Shown: positions 51,278 through 60,554, counted from the stretch's first letter. The stretch is DNA of 64,000 nucleotides from RGIG426 sp045598065 (GCA_045598065.1 JAZLLJ010000030.1:8111-72110), one strand, 5' to 3'. Notes: generated by a model from the letters alone, not told the origin. Numbers and translations are program-made.

Positions 51278-54001
51278 TTATTTTTTATTTTGGTTTCCCG
51301 GAAGTGGCTTCGGATTACTCAGCGGATCGTAAATTCTCTTCGGCGGAGACTTTTTCTTCGGAACATCCACCGCCGCATTGCTCGCTTGAACGTTGCCGTT
51401 GTTCGCCGGGACGGCGTTGTTGTTCGCCGGGACGGCGTTGTTGTTCGCCGGGACGGCGTTGTTGTTCGCCGGAACAGCGTTGTTGTTCGCCGGAACAGCG
51501 TTGTTGTTCGCCGGAACAGCGTTGCCGCCGCCTTGGTTTCCACCACCGACATTACCGCCTCGGTTTCCACCGCCGACATTACCGCCTTGGTTTCCACCAC
51601 CGACATTACCGCCTTGGTTTCCACCACCGACATTACCACCTTGGTTTCCACCGCCGGCTACGTTGCCGCCGTTTCCGCCTTGGTTTCCGCCCTTCGGCTG
51701 CGCAGGCTTACTCGGTGCCGGAGCAGGTTTCGATTGGTCCGCACCCACGGCATCCTTACCGTAATACACACCGCCGAGGCCTTTTCCGTCATGGCCTTTT
51801 TTGTAGGCATCGTTCTCGGCTTCGGTATACTTTTTGCCGTTTTCGGCGCGGCCGACGTACTGTTCACCGCGTTCGTTTTTGCCAAGACCTTTCAGCATGG
51901 ACTGGCGTTCCGACTCGGTAAACGCATTGCCCATATCGTCTTTACCAACGTAGGCCTCACCGTCGGCATTAGTGCCAAGACCATAGTCTTGCTGACTCTG
52001 CGGAAGCGGTTGTTCGCCTTCGACATTCGTACCGTTTTCATTGTTCAAAGAGGTAGTGCTTTCCGTCTGGTTCTCGTTTCCGTTGCCCTGCTGATTACTC
52101 GGAAGCACGCCGTTTGTATTGTTGTCTTCGGTATTATTAGCCGTGTTCGTACCGTTTTGGTTAGTGTTATCCGTGGTGGTGTTGTTGTTATTATTATCCT
52201 TTTGCTGGTTGTCGGGCAAGCCATTAGAGTTGTTGTTATTGTTATTGTTGTTGTTTTCGGCTTTCTTCGCAACAGCACCAGCAGCGGCCGCACCGGCAGC
52301 GCCGGCAACACCGGCGCCGACTTTTTGCGCCAATTTCGCCGCTTTTTCTTTCTTCGCAGCTTCTTTCTTATCCTTTTCGCGATCTTTTTTCGCCTGTTTC
52401 TTCTCGCCGAGCGGATCATCCGGATCCTCGCCGCCGAAGTGCTTACCGAAGTGACGGCCGAACTGACGGTCAGCCAAATCGTTGGTATTCGATGCCTGGA
52501 TAGCGGCAAAGCCCGCGTTGTTCGCCAAGATACCGGTGAGGATGCCGCTGAAACGGCTGACACCTTCCATCATACCGGTGATAAGTAAACCTTTGGCAAC
52601 CACGTTTAACGTGGCGGAAGGAAGCAGAATCAAATTCGAATCCATCACCATAGGAACGAACAAAATGACAAGACGCATGGGAATAATGTTGCCGAACACG
52701 CCGAACATCTGGATAATCATAGAAGTCGTCCACTCCTTAAAACGACGACCGTCATCCAAAGACATAGTCGCCGCAAGAGGAGGCGCAATAACATAAAGTC
52801 CGACAATGTTTACAAGACGTGTGCAGCAGTTGAGGATACAACGGTACAAGTTTTTCAGTACCCAATATCCCACAAACCAAATCATAAAGTAGGAAATACC
52901 GCCAAGCTGATAACGGAAAGCGGATTTCACGTCGCTAAACGAATAAATGCTCTTTTCGCCGGTATAGAACGCACCGCGCAATCCATCAGAAACACTGGGA
53001 TTCTTGTTAAAGTTATCATTCTTCGCCGCATTCATCGTTCCCATAAGGAACACCACGCGGTCAAGGGATGCGCTGTCGGCAGAAGTATATTCGTTTTTGT
53101 AACTCTTCAGTGCACGGAAACTGGCATCCGTTCGGAGAATATCCATAATATCGGTAAGTGCCTGCGAAGTCTCCGGATAATAGAGATCCATGCTCAACTC
53201 GTTTTCGGGGTTGGCCGCATATACCAACCGTTCGAGCTCACTTTGCCAGGTATGTATCGGTTTTTGCTCTTCGTCCCGGGTGGGATACACCAAATCGAAT
53301 ATCCCTTTGTCCTGCAAATAGAGCAGTTTAGGACGAATTTCGTTATAACAAGTATTCAAATTGTAACGATGGTTATACGTGGCGTTCATAGAATACTCAT
53401 CAATGGTCGTGAGAATATCGAACATCACGGCACGATCCTCGTCCGTAAATTCAATCTCTTGCTTTTGAGTAAGCGCTTTATTTTGGTCAAACACGTAACT
53501 GACACGCTCGATAAGGACGTTTGTAAAGGTCATCGTCACCGACATAACAGCGGTCAACATAACCATCACAAACAAACTTTTCAGCATACCGCCGATAATC
53601 TGTCCCAGCGACTGCTGCTGTTTGTCGTTGATATCGAACATCTTTCGCACCACGGCGATAATGGTGAACACAACGGCAAGGACGGCGCCTATCATTACCA
53701 TTCCCCAATAGATGCCGTTGATGGCCTCATTTTCAAAGAACAGGTTGGTCAGATAGGTAAAATCCTCTTTCATCTGCACCTTGCTGATGCCTGCAAACAC
53801 CGCAAACACCGCGTATGCCGCTTTGATGATATCGCACCAGGCCCAGGTCAAGTAATAGCAAGCAATTCCAAGGCCTTCTTTGATCGCGTCAAGGATGGCA
53901 TTACCGATGGCATCCGCGATACTGTCAAATACATCGCCGATAACATCAACGATGGAATCAAACACATCGAAAATGCCCATTATTCCCAAGGATCGGAACA
54001 T
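51278..54001 (-). CDS. VirB6/TrbL-like membrane channel protein with repetitive tail
   Basis: The N-terminal 460 residues hold about seven or eight helices (GMVMIGAVLAVVFTIIAVV, SLFVMVMLTAVMSVTMTF, FMIWFVGYWVLKNLYRCIL and others) and a roughly 170-residue extracellular loop (about 170-340). This matches the Mbov_0396/VirB6-like proteins of Gram-positive conjugation machines. After residue about 510 the cytosolic tail is Lys/Ala-rich, then poly-Asn, then YVGKDDMGNAFTESERQ-type repeats with GLG(K/T)N, then GGGNQGGNV and NAVPANN tandem repeats, ending KKKSPPKRIYDPLSNPKP. ATG 54001 has GGGAGAG upstream; ATG 53980 is an alternative. Length 907. Confidence 0.85.
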   Translation of the reverse strand: MFRSLGIMGIFDVFDSIVDVIGDVFDSIADAIGNAILDAIKEGLGIACYYLTWAWCDIIKAAYAVFAVFAGISKVQMKEDFTYLTNLFFENEAINGIYWGMVMIGAVLAVVFTIIAVVRKMFDINDKQQQSLGQIIGGMLKSLFVMVMLTAVMSVTMTFTNVLIERVSYVFDQNKALTQKQEIEFTDEDRAVMFDILTTIDEYSMNATYNHRYNLNTCYNEIRPKLLYLQDKGIFDLVYPTRDEEQKPIHTWQSELERLVYAANPENELSMDLYYPETSQALTDIMDILRTDASFRALKSYKNEYTSADSASLDRVVFLMGTMNAAKNDNFNKNPSVSDGLRGAFYTGEKSIYSFSDVKSAFRYQLGGISYFMIWFVGYWVLKNLYRCILNCCTRLVNIVGLYVIAPPLAATMSLDDGRRFKEWTTSMIIQMFGVFGNIIPMRLVILFVPMVMDSNLILLPSATLNVVAKGLLITGMMEGVSRFSGILTGILANNAGFAAIQASNTNDLADRQFGRHFGKHFGGEDPDDPLGEKKQAKKDREKDKKEAAKKEKAAKLAQKVGAGVAGAAGAAAAGAVAKKAENNNNNNNNNSNGLPDNQQKDNNNNNTTTDNTNQNGTNTANNTEDNNTNGVLPSNQQGNGNENQTESTTSLNNENGTNVEGEQPLPQSQQDYGLGTNADGEAYVGKDDMGNAFTESERQSMLKGLGKNERGEQYVGRAENGKKYTEAENDAYKKGHDGKGLGGVYYGKDAVGADQSKPAPAPSKPAQPKGGNQGGNGGNVAGGGNQGGNVGGGNQGGNVGGGNQGGNVGGGNRGGNVGGGNQGGGNAVPANNNAVPANNNAVPANNNAVPANNNAVPANNNAVPANNGNVQASNAAVDVPKKKSPPKRIYDPLSNPKPLPGNQNKK
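51398..51524 (-). repeat. 21-nt tandem repeat, six copies (NAVPANN)
   Basis: Six near-identical 21-base units encode NAVPANN, with only GGGACGG/GGAACAG third-position changes between early and late copies, which indicates recent duplication. Confidence 0.9.
51530..51660 (-). repeat. 27-nt tandem repeat, about five copies (GGGNQGGNV)
   Basis: Five units of GGGNQGGNV (one with R for Q) directly upstream, in gene order, of the NAVPANN block. Confidence 0.9.
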
Positions 54002-54039
54002 ATCTTAACGCTCTCCCTTCTTTGTGGATTTGTGCGAAA

Positions 54040-54978
54040 TCAACGCACACGCAATTTCTTTCTGGAAACAACAAGATACGCAATGAGTCCTCCGAGCGTC
54101 GCCAACAACAGCAGGGCAAACGCGACAGCGGACAGGTTAAAATAAATCAAAATGCGGAAATTATAGGTAGTTTCATTGCCTGCGGCATCCGTGAGAATCA
54201 GGTGGTAGACACCGCTTTGTGTCAATTTGTCTTTCTTTTGAATTTCCCGATTGCCGAGCAGGATTTTAATGGAAACATCCGGCTCCAAATCGGAAATATC
54301 CACCGGGCCTTTGGCCACGTTGTTTTTCACCGCTTCCAATTTCAATGTCGGCGGCGTGTGATCCACTTCAACGCTAAGGGTGTACGGATGGTCAATCACA
54401 TCACAGCGATAACTGATTGTGTATTTTCCCTCCGCAGACATATCCGCCACGTTAAAACTAAACGGAGCCTCCGCTCCATCGAGACGGGCATCTGTAATAG
54501 TAAACCCCTCAGGAACCATAAAAGTTTCAAGAAGTCCGGTTTTTTTTGCTAAAATTGTGAAGCGGAGGATTTGTTCGGCGCGAGTACCAACACCCGTAGC
54601 CAACAGAATGTATTCTCCGGTTTCTTCGATGTGGTCATAATCCACATCCTTCACCGTTTCTCCGTCACGGGTAAGTGTCGGAGTGACGCCGGCGGGAATT
54701 TTTATTTTCACCGGTTCCGTCGTGTACATTCCATCCGCCACAGAAGCATAAAAACTACCTTCCGGCGTAACGGTTTCTTTGGTATAGCAAAACATTCCCT
54801 CGTTTTTATCGTACCAGGTCGTTTCGTTGACACAAACAAGCGTGTAGCCGGTTTCCTCGTCCAGAGGTTGGTCGGTATCGGGGTTGATTTGTTCGATGGT
54901 GGTGGAAACCGCCGCTGCATTGAATCCAAGCGACATACACAGCACAACCGTCAAAACTATCGCAATAAGCTTTTTCAC
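54040..54978 (-). CDS. type I membrane protein with Ig-like domain, 312 aa
   Basis: GTG 54978 gives MKKLIAIVLTVVLCMSLGF, a clean signal peptide with AGGGG upstream; GTG 54996, overlapping the virD4 stop, is the in-frame alternative. The outer part ends with an Ig-like domain (DHTPPTLKLEAVKNNVAKG ... GVYHLILTDAAGNETTYNF, about 205-275), like bacterial surface beta-sandwiches. One C-terminal helix (AVAFALLLLATLGGLIAYLVV) and a basic KKLRVR tail place it as a membrane-anchored surface protein. It lies between virD4 and virB6-like genes. No family name assigned. Confidence 0.78.
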   Translation of the reverse strand: MKKLIAIVLTVVLCMSLGFNAAAVSTTIEQINPDTDQPLDEETGYTLVCVNETTWYDKNEGMFCYTKETVTPEGSFYASVADGMYTTEPVKIKIPAGVTPTLTRDGETVKDVDYDHIEETGEYILLATGVGTRAEQILRFTILAKKTGLLETFMVPEGFTITDARLDGAEAPFSFNVADMSAEGKYTISYRCDVIDHPYTLSVEVDHTPPTLKLEAVKNNVAKGPVDISDLEPDVSIKILLGNREIQKKDKLTQSGVYHLILTDAAGNETTYNFRILIYFNLSAVAFALLLLATLGGLIAYLVVSRKKLRVR

Positions 54979-54992
54979 GTTCTCCACCCCTC

Positions 54993-56990
54993 TCACTGCT
55001 TCAGCACGGTAGCGTTTCGTGCCTTGATATCATAAAACGCTTCATCCGCTCGGAAAATGTGAGAACGAATCTCGTCCAAATCCATCCGACCGAACTGATA
55101 GAAGTCGCATTTGTATGACGGGGTGTATTTGGTCATCAGCGGATAGTTACCGAACGTCACGATAATGGCGTTACCGGTCGAGGTTTTATTGTTAAGTTTT
55201 TGCAAATCCGACGGATAAATAAGCGGACGAGTCTGCAACTGGTTACTGACGTTCATATCGCCGTCTTTCGAACCGAGACCGGCGGAAGTCGAAGTGGTAC
55301 GCACCGTTTTGTTACCGCACAACTCCGAGAACTCTTTACAAGTGCCGATATCGTTCGAACCGATAAACATTTTCAGCGCACAGTTGGATTTCACAACGTC
55401 CGCCACGCCCTCGCCGTAAATATTGTTGAGCTGGGCGTAACTCTGCACCACCATATTGAACCAAATCTTACGGCTACGACCGACGGTAATCATCTTGTCG
55501 AATTTCTCGATACGCGGCATATTACCGAACTCATCGAGGATGAAATACACGTTGCGCGGCAAAGACAAATCCTCGCGCGCGGACGCGACTTTAATTAAAC
55601 CCTTATAGAGACTCAGGATAAACAACGACGCCAATCCGTGTCGAGTATCCTTTTCGTCCGGGATTTTAAGGAACAACGCCGTGGGACGTTCGGCGAATTG
55701 TTCGGCGCGGATATCCGTGGCCGAAGTCAAGCCGCAAATGCCGCGGTCGTTGAAAATATTCAATTTATCGAAGGTAATAGACATATAGCTGGAAAGCGTT
55801 TGATCCGCCGCCGCCAACACCTGGCGAGACAGCGACACCGCTTGGGACAGTTTGCTTCTGCCCTCAAAATAGCGTTTTAAATGGATATAGTTTTTCTCAC
55901 TGTTAGTGAGAATCTTGTTAAGATTAAAGAAATTGAATTTCTCCTTGGTCATGCCGAGGCGTTTATCTTGGCTGTCTTCGAGCATGGCAATGCAGGTCGC
56001 CAAAATGATAGAACGGGCACCTTTTTCCCACAAGGGATCTTTTTCGTTGGTAATGGGGCAAATACCCGAAATGAGGTCGTTTAAGTCCTCGTACATCTCA
56101 TCGTAAATGCGCTGTTTCGCCACAGAAACGTCGTCCTGACAGTGGCGAAGGTCCGTATACGCTTTGCCGTCCCACTCGCACCACACCTCACCGGCAGGCT
56201 CGTCATCCATCCGCTTAAGGGACGGATAATCATCAAGGCTGTCGCGGTGAGCAAGGATATCCTTGCCCATCTCGGCGTACTGCTGATACATATCCCAAAC
56301 GGATTCCAACGGATTCCAACGGGAGGAAGAATAGGTGTCGCGCAAATCGAGCACCATCACGTCATAACCGCGGGATTTCAGGAATTTGGAGTGCATATCG
56401 AACAACTCGCCCTTCGGGTCGGTCATCACCATGCTGGAACCGCAGTTGGTCGCGCCGATTAACTGAATCATGGGGTTAATAAACGTGGTGGTTTTACCGG
56501 AACCGGTAGAACCGATAACAAGCGCATGCGCACCGGACATCATATTGATGTGCATTTGCCCTTTTTTGTCCACAATCGCACGCAACGGCGCGCCGTCTTT
56601 CTTTGCATTCGGCAGCATTTCATAGGTCAACGGGGTAAACAACTTATCCCGTTCTTTTTCGGTCATATAGCGGCTGTTCTCCAACACGGATTCCACGTCG
56701 CCGTTTTTACCTTTTCCCATAATGTTGTGACCGCGGCCGAAGTTGCTGCCCATAAAGACCAAAAGCAAAACCAGCGCCACAATCACAAAGCCGGTCAGCC
56801 ACGTACCGATGGACACCAAATATTTCCAGTAGAGCACGAACGATTCGCCATGAATGATACCTCGTGCGTTGGCAATAATATTACGCAACAGAAAGCCCAA
56901 AAGGCCTGCTCCGAACAATGCAATCGCGCCATACGCAATCAACTTGTCCAGAGGCAGGCTTTTAAACCAATCTTTGAGTTTGTTCATCAT
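54993..56990 (-). CDS. VirD4/TraG-type coupling ATPase
   Basis: Substrate-recruiting ATPase of type IV secretion. Two N-terminal helices (KLIAYGAIALFGAGLLGFLL and WLTGFVIVALVLLLVF) precede the motor domain with Walker A VIGSTGSGKTTTFINPM (about 155-171), MTDPKGELFDMHSKFL, Walker B YFILDEFGNMPR and the VVQSYAQLNNIYG sensor. At 665 residues it has the usual length for Firmicutes. The relaxase that normally accompanies it is not encoded nearby. Start ATG 56990; ATG 56987 also possible. Confidence 0.94.
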   Translation of the reverse strand: MMNKLKDWFKSLPLDKLIAYGAIALFGAGLLGFLLRNIIANARGIIHGESFVLYWKYLVSIGTWLTGFVIVALVLLLVFMGSNFGRGHNIMGKGKNGDVESVLENSRYMTEKERDKLFTPLTYEMLPNAKKDGAPLRAIVDKKGQMHINMMSGAHALVIGSTGSGKTTTFINPMIQLIGATNCGSSMVMTDPKGELFDMHSKFLKSRGYDVMVLDLRDTYSSSRWNPLESVWDMYQQYAEMGKDILAHRDSLDDYPSLKRMDDEPAGEVWCEWDGKAYTDLRHCQDDVSVAKQRIYDEMYEDLNDLISGICPITNEKDPLWEKGARSIILATCIAMLEDSQDKRLGMTKEKFNFFNLNKILTNSEKNYIHLKRYFEGRSKLSQAVSLSRQVLAAADQTLSSYMSITFDKLNIFNDRGICGLTSATDIRAEQFAERPTALFLKIPDEKDTRHGLASLFILSLYKGLIKVASAREDLSLPRNVYFILDEFGNMPRIEKFDKMITVGRSRKIWFNMVVQSYAQLNNIYGEGVADVVKSNCALKMFIGSNDIGTCKEFSELCGNKTVRTTSTSAGLGSKDGDMNVSNQLQTRPLIYPSDLQKLNNKTSTGNAIIVTFGNYPLMTKYTPSYKCDFYQFGRMDLDEIRSHIFRADEAFYDIKARNATVLKQ

Positions 56991-57014
56991 AAAGATGCCC
57001 CGCTTTCTGTCAAA

Positions 57015-57046
57015 CGCTTAGGCGAGAGTTTCCCCTCGCCTAAGCG
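57015..57046 (-). repeat. intercistronic hairpin before virD4
   Basis: CGCTTAGGCGAG and CTCGCCTAAGCG form a 12-bp perfect stem with an 8-base loop and no T run. It lies 25 bases before the virD4 start and may uncouple expression of the secreted protein from that of the ATPases. Confidence 0.65.
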
Positions 57047-57083
57047 GAATTTTCAAATGTATTTTATCCGGTCGATTCTCCTG

Positions 57084-59102
57084 TCAGCGATAAAAAACGT
57101 TTTTTTGACCGGACACGGTTTTCGCGGCGTTATCCATTTTGAGGGTTCCGTTTAACACCGTGGTTCCTTCGTTGTTGAAATAACTACCGGAACTACCGAA
57201 AAAGTCTGCCTGGGCTGCCATTTTTTCAAGTCCGTCAATGGTCGCATTGTTGGACTTATCATTAAGAATTTTCGGTCCGGGAGTGAATTTTTTTGCATAA
57301 AAACCGGCAAAAATACCGGCGCCACCCCGGTTTTGCACCTCTCCGTCTTCAATCGAAATACCGTTCGGCAACACCATAACGCCCATATTCAGCACCGTTG
57401 CCCCTTGGTACACGTACAGAGGTTGGCCGGACTCACTTCCCATATACAAGGCGGCTTCATTCATTACAATCAATTCGCCGCCGCAATCGTCATACGACGT
57501 GGGATCGTCCGTAGTTTTATTTTCCGCCATATAGTCGCGGATGACTTGGTCACGGTTGGCAATGAAATCATCATAGTCCTCGCGCAACTTTGCCGTATCT
57601 TCCTTCAGTTTCTGTTCCTCTTTTTCCAAGTCTGCAAGAGCCGCCTCAATGCTGGCTCTATCCGTGGGAGAAGCATACTTCAGAGAGGCATTATACGCCA
57701 GACGTCTTGATTGGATGGTGGCATACGGAAGAGAAAACTGCGTTCGCCACGATTCTTCATATTCCGCCAGTTTTTCTTCGTATTTTTCCGTGGCTTTTTT
57801 CACGTTGTCGCGGAAGAAGGTACTGGAAAATTCCACAGTACTGCCATAGTTATTGATACACCCTTCCGAACCGTTGTCGGTGCATATCGCGGAGTCATTG
57901 TTGATGACAATCGTACCGCAGTTTTCAATCGTACCGCGGTTGTACAAAATACCGGACACCGTCAAGGTGGCACCGGGTTCAATCAACAACCGCGTGCCTT
58001 CGTCGATAACGGTATTGCTTTTGGCGTTGTACGTCGAACCTTTGGTAATGGTGTAGTCTTCTTTAATATCCATCATTTCACGGGAAGTACCGTAGTACAG
58101 CGCAAAGTTACTGGTACAAAGAGGCGGAATTCCTATCAACGGACAGACAACAGCAACACCGGCACCGTCATAACAAAGACCGTATGGAGAAATTTCACCT
58201 TCGATACAGAAGGGTAACTGCACTTTATCGGGATCGACAAGTTTCGTACCAAATCCGAAAAATCCGGGTTCATTTTTGTTGTCAGCAGTAAGCACAGCAC
58301 ACTCAACATTCGTTAAATACGTGCCGTTGCCCCAATCCAAATCTAAAGAACCAACAACAATAGGAGACGACATCACACTCAGACTTTTGCCGTCGCCCTT
58401 GAAGAGCACGATAGGCGTTCCTTCATCGGTGTATTTTTTTACATCCATACTCAATTTCGAGTTGTTCTCGGCGGTATAAAACACGTCCGAATCAATCGAA
58501 ACACCGGAAAGATCGGAGATTTTCTTTCCTTTCAGCGGTCTAGCAAACGAAAAGTCCCCTGAGCCGGATATCCAAAAGCGCTGCGCCGCCGGGCTTGTCG
58601 CCCAGCTTTCTTTGCTGTTTCCGGCCACGTTATCGCGGAAAGCATCCAACAAGTTGCTGTTGTTGGCATTTGCTACAAAATAGTCGTCAAAACTGTTGTA
58701 ACCGCTGATAGCACTTTCTTGCGTTTCCTGCAGATATTTCTTATATGCGGTCAGCATATCAGCAGGCATATTCGCCACGTTACGGCTGGAGATACCGTCG
58801 AGATAGAACGAACGGAAAGTGGATTCTCTTTCGGTTCCCGACAGGGCATACGTCGTTCCGTCGGCAGCCTCCCAGCAGATGTACACCGGCACGTTTTTGC
58901 CCACAAAGGCCTTTAAATCGTTTTTGCCGGTCACACGTTTCCATTCCCATACGGTGGTTCTGCCTCCATTCGCAGAATCGGTTGCTCCCGCCGATGCCGG
59001 AACGGCATAGACGGCAAGCATGGATGCCGCCGTAAGGCAGGCAAGCGAGAAGGCGAGCATATGTCGCATATTCGATTGAATTCTCTTGAAAACGGCTTTC
59101 AT
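57084..59102 (-). CDS. secreted beta-helix-like protein with internal coiled coil, 672 aa
   Basis: A signal peptide of about 38 residues (ACLTAASMLAVYAVPASA) has GGAAGGA before ATG 59102. The middle shows short parallel-beta repeats of the type used by haemagglutinin-like proteins: IEPGATLTVSGILYNRG, IENCGTIVINNDSAIC, INNYGSTVEF. A coiled coil (ATEKYEEKLAEYEE ... LADLEKEEQKLKEDTAKL, about 435-525) interrupts them, and the helix resumes with ELIVMNEAALYMG, YVYQGATVLNMGVMVL and GTTVLNGTLKM. There is no wall anchor. Placed between pilin and coupling ATPase genes; a surface or tip role is inference. Confidence 0.8.
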   Translation of the reverse strand: MKAVFKRIQSNMRHMLAFSLACLTAASMLAVYAVPASAGATDSANGGRTTVWEWKRVTGKNDLKAFVGKNVPVYICWEAADGTTYALSGTERESTFRSFYLDGISSRNVANMPADMLTAYKKYLQETQESAISGYNSFDDYFVANANNSNLLDAFRDNVAGNSKESWATSPAAQRFWISGSGDFSFARPLKGKKISDLSGVSIDSDVFYTAENNSKLSMDVKKYTDEGTPIVLFKGDGKSLSVMSSPIVVGSLDLDWGNGTYLTNVECAVLTADNKNEPGFFGFGTKLVDPDKVQLPFCIEGEISPYGLCYDGAGVAVVCPLIGIPPLCTSNFALYYGTSREMMDIKEDYTITKGSTYNAKSNTVIDEGTRLLIEPGATLTVSGILYNRGTIENCGTIVINNDSAICTDNGSEGCINNYGSTVEFSSTFFRDNVKKATEKYEEKLAEYEESWRTQFSLPYATIQSRRLAYNASLKYASPTDRASIEAALADLEKEEQKLKEDTAKLREDYDDFIANRDQVIRDYMAENKTTDDPTSYDDCGGELIVMNEAALYMGSESGQPLYVYQGATVLNMGVMVLPNGISIEDGEVQNRGGAGIFAGFYAKKFTPGPKILNDKSNNATIDGLEKMAAQADFFGSSGSYFNNEGTTVLNGTLKMDNAAKTVSGQKNVFYR

Positions 59103-59168
59103 ACTACATCATCCTTCCGCTTGCCTGCCGTTATTTCACGGATTCGGCAAACAATTTACTCTCAAAAG

Positions 59169-59573
59169 TTACAGTTTGCTGGCGTCAATGACGTCGCCGC
59201 CGCTGACGTTGTCGTTCACCCACTCGGCGAGGAGAGGCGTGACCAGGTTCAGGACAAGGATCAAGACGAAGATCAGCACGAAGCCGATAACCGCGTTTTG
59301 CAGGTGAGATTTCGCTTTCTCACGATCCTGCGGCTCTTCCGCTTTGGCGAATTTCACACCGAGGATGATGCAGTACAGAGCGCCCACGGCAACGACGAGG
59401 ACGAGGGCCGCCGTCATCAACGTGCGGAGAAGGTTAACGATCGGGTCGGTAACTGCTTCCAGGCCCTCACCTTCCGCCAGAACGGCGAAGCCCATGAGCA
59501 TCGCGGTGCCCATAATGGCAGCGAGACGCGCGGTCAGTTGTTTTGCGGTGAATTTTTTGCTGAGTTTTTTCAT
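59169..59573 (-). CDS. VirB2/TrbC-like pilin
   Basis: A 134-residue protein with a signal peptide (AAIMGTAMLMGFAVLAEG) and two helices (LMTAALVLVVAVGALYCIIL; AVIGFVLIFVLILVLNLV) split by the charged loop KFAKAEEPQDREKAKSHLQN, the hairpin form of type IV secretion pilins. AGGAGG precedes ATG 59573. It follows the sigma factor and a small protein, so it is among the first products of the cluster. Confidence 0.85.
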   Translation of the reverse strand: MKKLSKKFTAKQLTARLAAIMGTAMLMGFAVLAEGEGLEAVTDPIVNLLRTLMTAALVLVVAVGALYCIILGVKFAKAEEPQDREKAKSHLQNAVIGFVLIFVLILVLNLVTPLLAEWVNDNVSGGDVIDASKL

Positions 59574-59641
59574 TGTTTGTTCCTCCTAAGAAGTTTTTTT
59601 ATTTGATTTGCATTGCTGCAAAAGAAACCAAGTGAATTCGT

Positions 59642-60088
59642 TTACATCATCGGTGCCTGTTTTTCCGGCACGTTCAGTTCCGGCTCATTTACCGTCACCG
59701 ACACAAGATTGACGTCTTTCAGTTCGTTTTCGGCGATGCGTGTAAGCTCGTCGGTGAATTTGCCGTTTTCCAAATCGTGGCCGATTTCCTCAGGCGAGCG
59801 GTCAACCAACGCCTCAAACGCCGGCAACTCTTTCATCTGAGTGGCAAGCGCTTCCACGTCCGTTCCGGCAGGTAGACGGTTATTCTGTGCCAAACGGCCG
59901 ACGGCGGCAGCAGCGGTCAAATCGCGCATGTCGCTTTTCGACGCGGTATTTCCGAGCGATTTCAGCTCTTTTTCCGCCTCACGGCCCTTTTCAACGGCCT
60001 TGACGGTCGTCACCATGCTCTCGACCAGCTCTTTCGGAGCGCCGGCCGGTTCGCCGATGGCTTTCGATACTTTCTCTTTCGGTGTCAT
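59642..60088 (-). CDS. hypothetical soluble protein, 148 aa
   Basis: Unknown. Helical, acidic, without signal peptide or membrane segment (KAVEKGREAEKELKSLG, DLTAAAAVGRLAQNN, PEEIGHDLENGKFTDELTR). It starts 4 bases after the sigma factor stop, so it is translated with it; a sigma-regulating role is possible, but it lacks the membrane helix and HxxxCxxC motif of common ECF anti-sigma factors. Confidence 0.65.
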   Translation of the reverse strand: MTPKEKVSKAIGEPAGAPKELVESMVTTVKAVEKGREAEKELKSLGNTASKSDMRDLTAAAAVGRLAQNNRLPAGTDVEALATQMKELPAFEALVDRSPEEIGHDLENGKFTDELTRIAENELKDVNLVSVTVNEPELNVPEKQAPMM

Positions 60089-60092
60089 TCCA

Positions 60093-60554
60093 TCATCCCT
60101 CTAACTGCGTTTTGAGCGCTTCTCTTGCCCGCATTAGCGTGACCTTTATCGTGTTTTCCGGTTTGCCGAGAATCTCGGCAATTTCCTTAATCTTCAGGTC
60201 TTGTAGGTAGAACAGCGTAATGACTTCCCGTTGGGCATCGGGAAGTTTTTGGATAGCGCGCCGCAAATCGAGAATTTCATCGTTTTCGGTGCGTTCCCCT
60301 TTGTCGTCGGTCAACCCTTCATCCAACTCCACGTCGTACGTCCGGCCGGACAGCATATCTTTCGCGCAGTTGATGGTCACGCGAATGAGCCAGGCCTTGC
60401 GATGTTCCTCGCTTTCAAAGGAGCGTTCCTTCTTGAAATACGCGAGGAACGTCTCGGAGTAAACATCTTCCGCGTCAGCGGGGTTGCGAACATAGCGCAT
60501 GGCAATTTTATACACCATGTCGGAATACGTGCGGACGATTTCTTCGCCGTTCAT
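60093..60554 (-). CDS. ECF-type RNA polymerase sigma factor
   Basis: A sigma-70 family protein of 153 residues with region 2 (MVYKIAMRYVRNPADAEDVY ... FLAYFKKE) and region 4 (RRAIQKLPDAQREVITLFYL, KIKEIAEILGKPENTIKVTL). ATG 60554 is 12 bases from AAAGGAG; TTG 60560 would have better spacing. It heads the 20-kb operon and could control it. The palindrome CCTTTCGGGAAAGG and a TGTAACC motif lie just upstream. Confidence 0.93.
   Translation of the reverse strand: MNGEEIVRTYSDMVYKIAMRYVRNPADAEDVYSETFLAYFKKERSFESEEHRKAWLIRVTINCAKDMLSGRTYDVELDEGLTDDKGERTENDEILDLRRAIQKLPDAQREVITLFYLQDLKIKEIAEILGKPENTIKVTLMRAREALKTQLEG

Noticed and set aside
51393..51764. Regular repeats that could suggest a CRISPR array
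   Set aside because: The units are contiguous 21- and 27-base in-frame codon repeats without unique spacers, and no cas genes are present.
40283..60554. Integrative conjugative element
   Set aside because: No relaxase, integrase, excisionase, oriT-like repeat or att duplication is seen, and both flanks are conserved chromosomal genes. Kept as a resident secretion-like locus instead.
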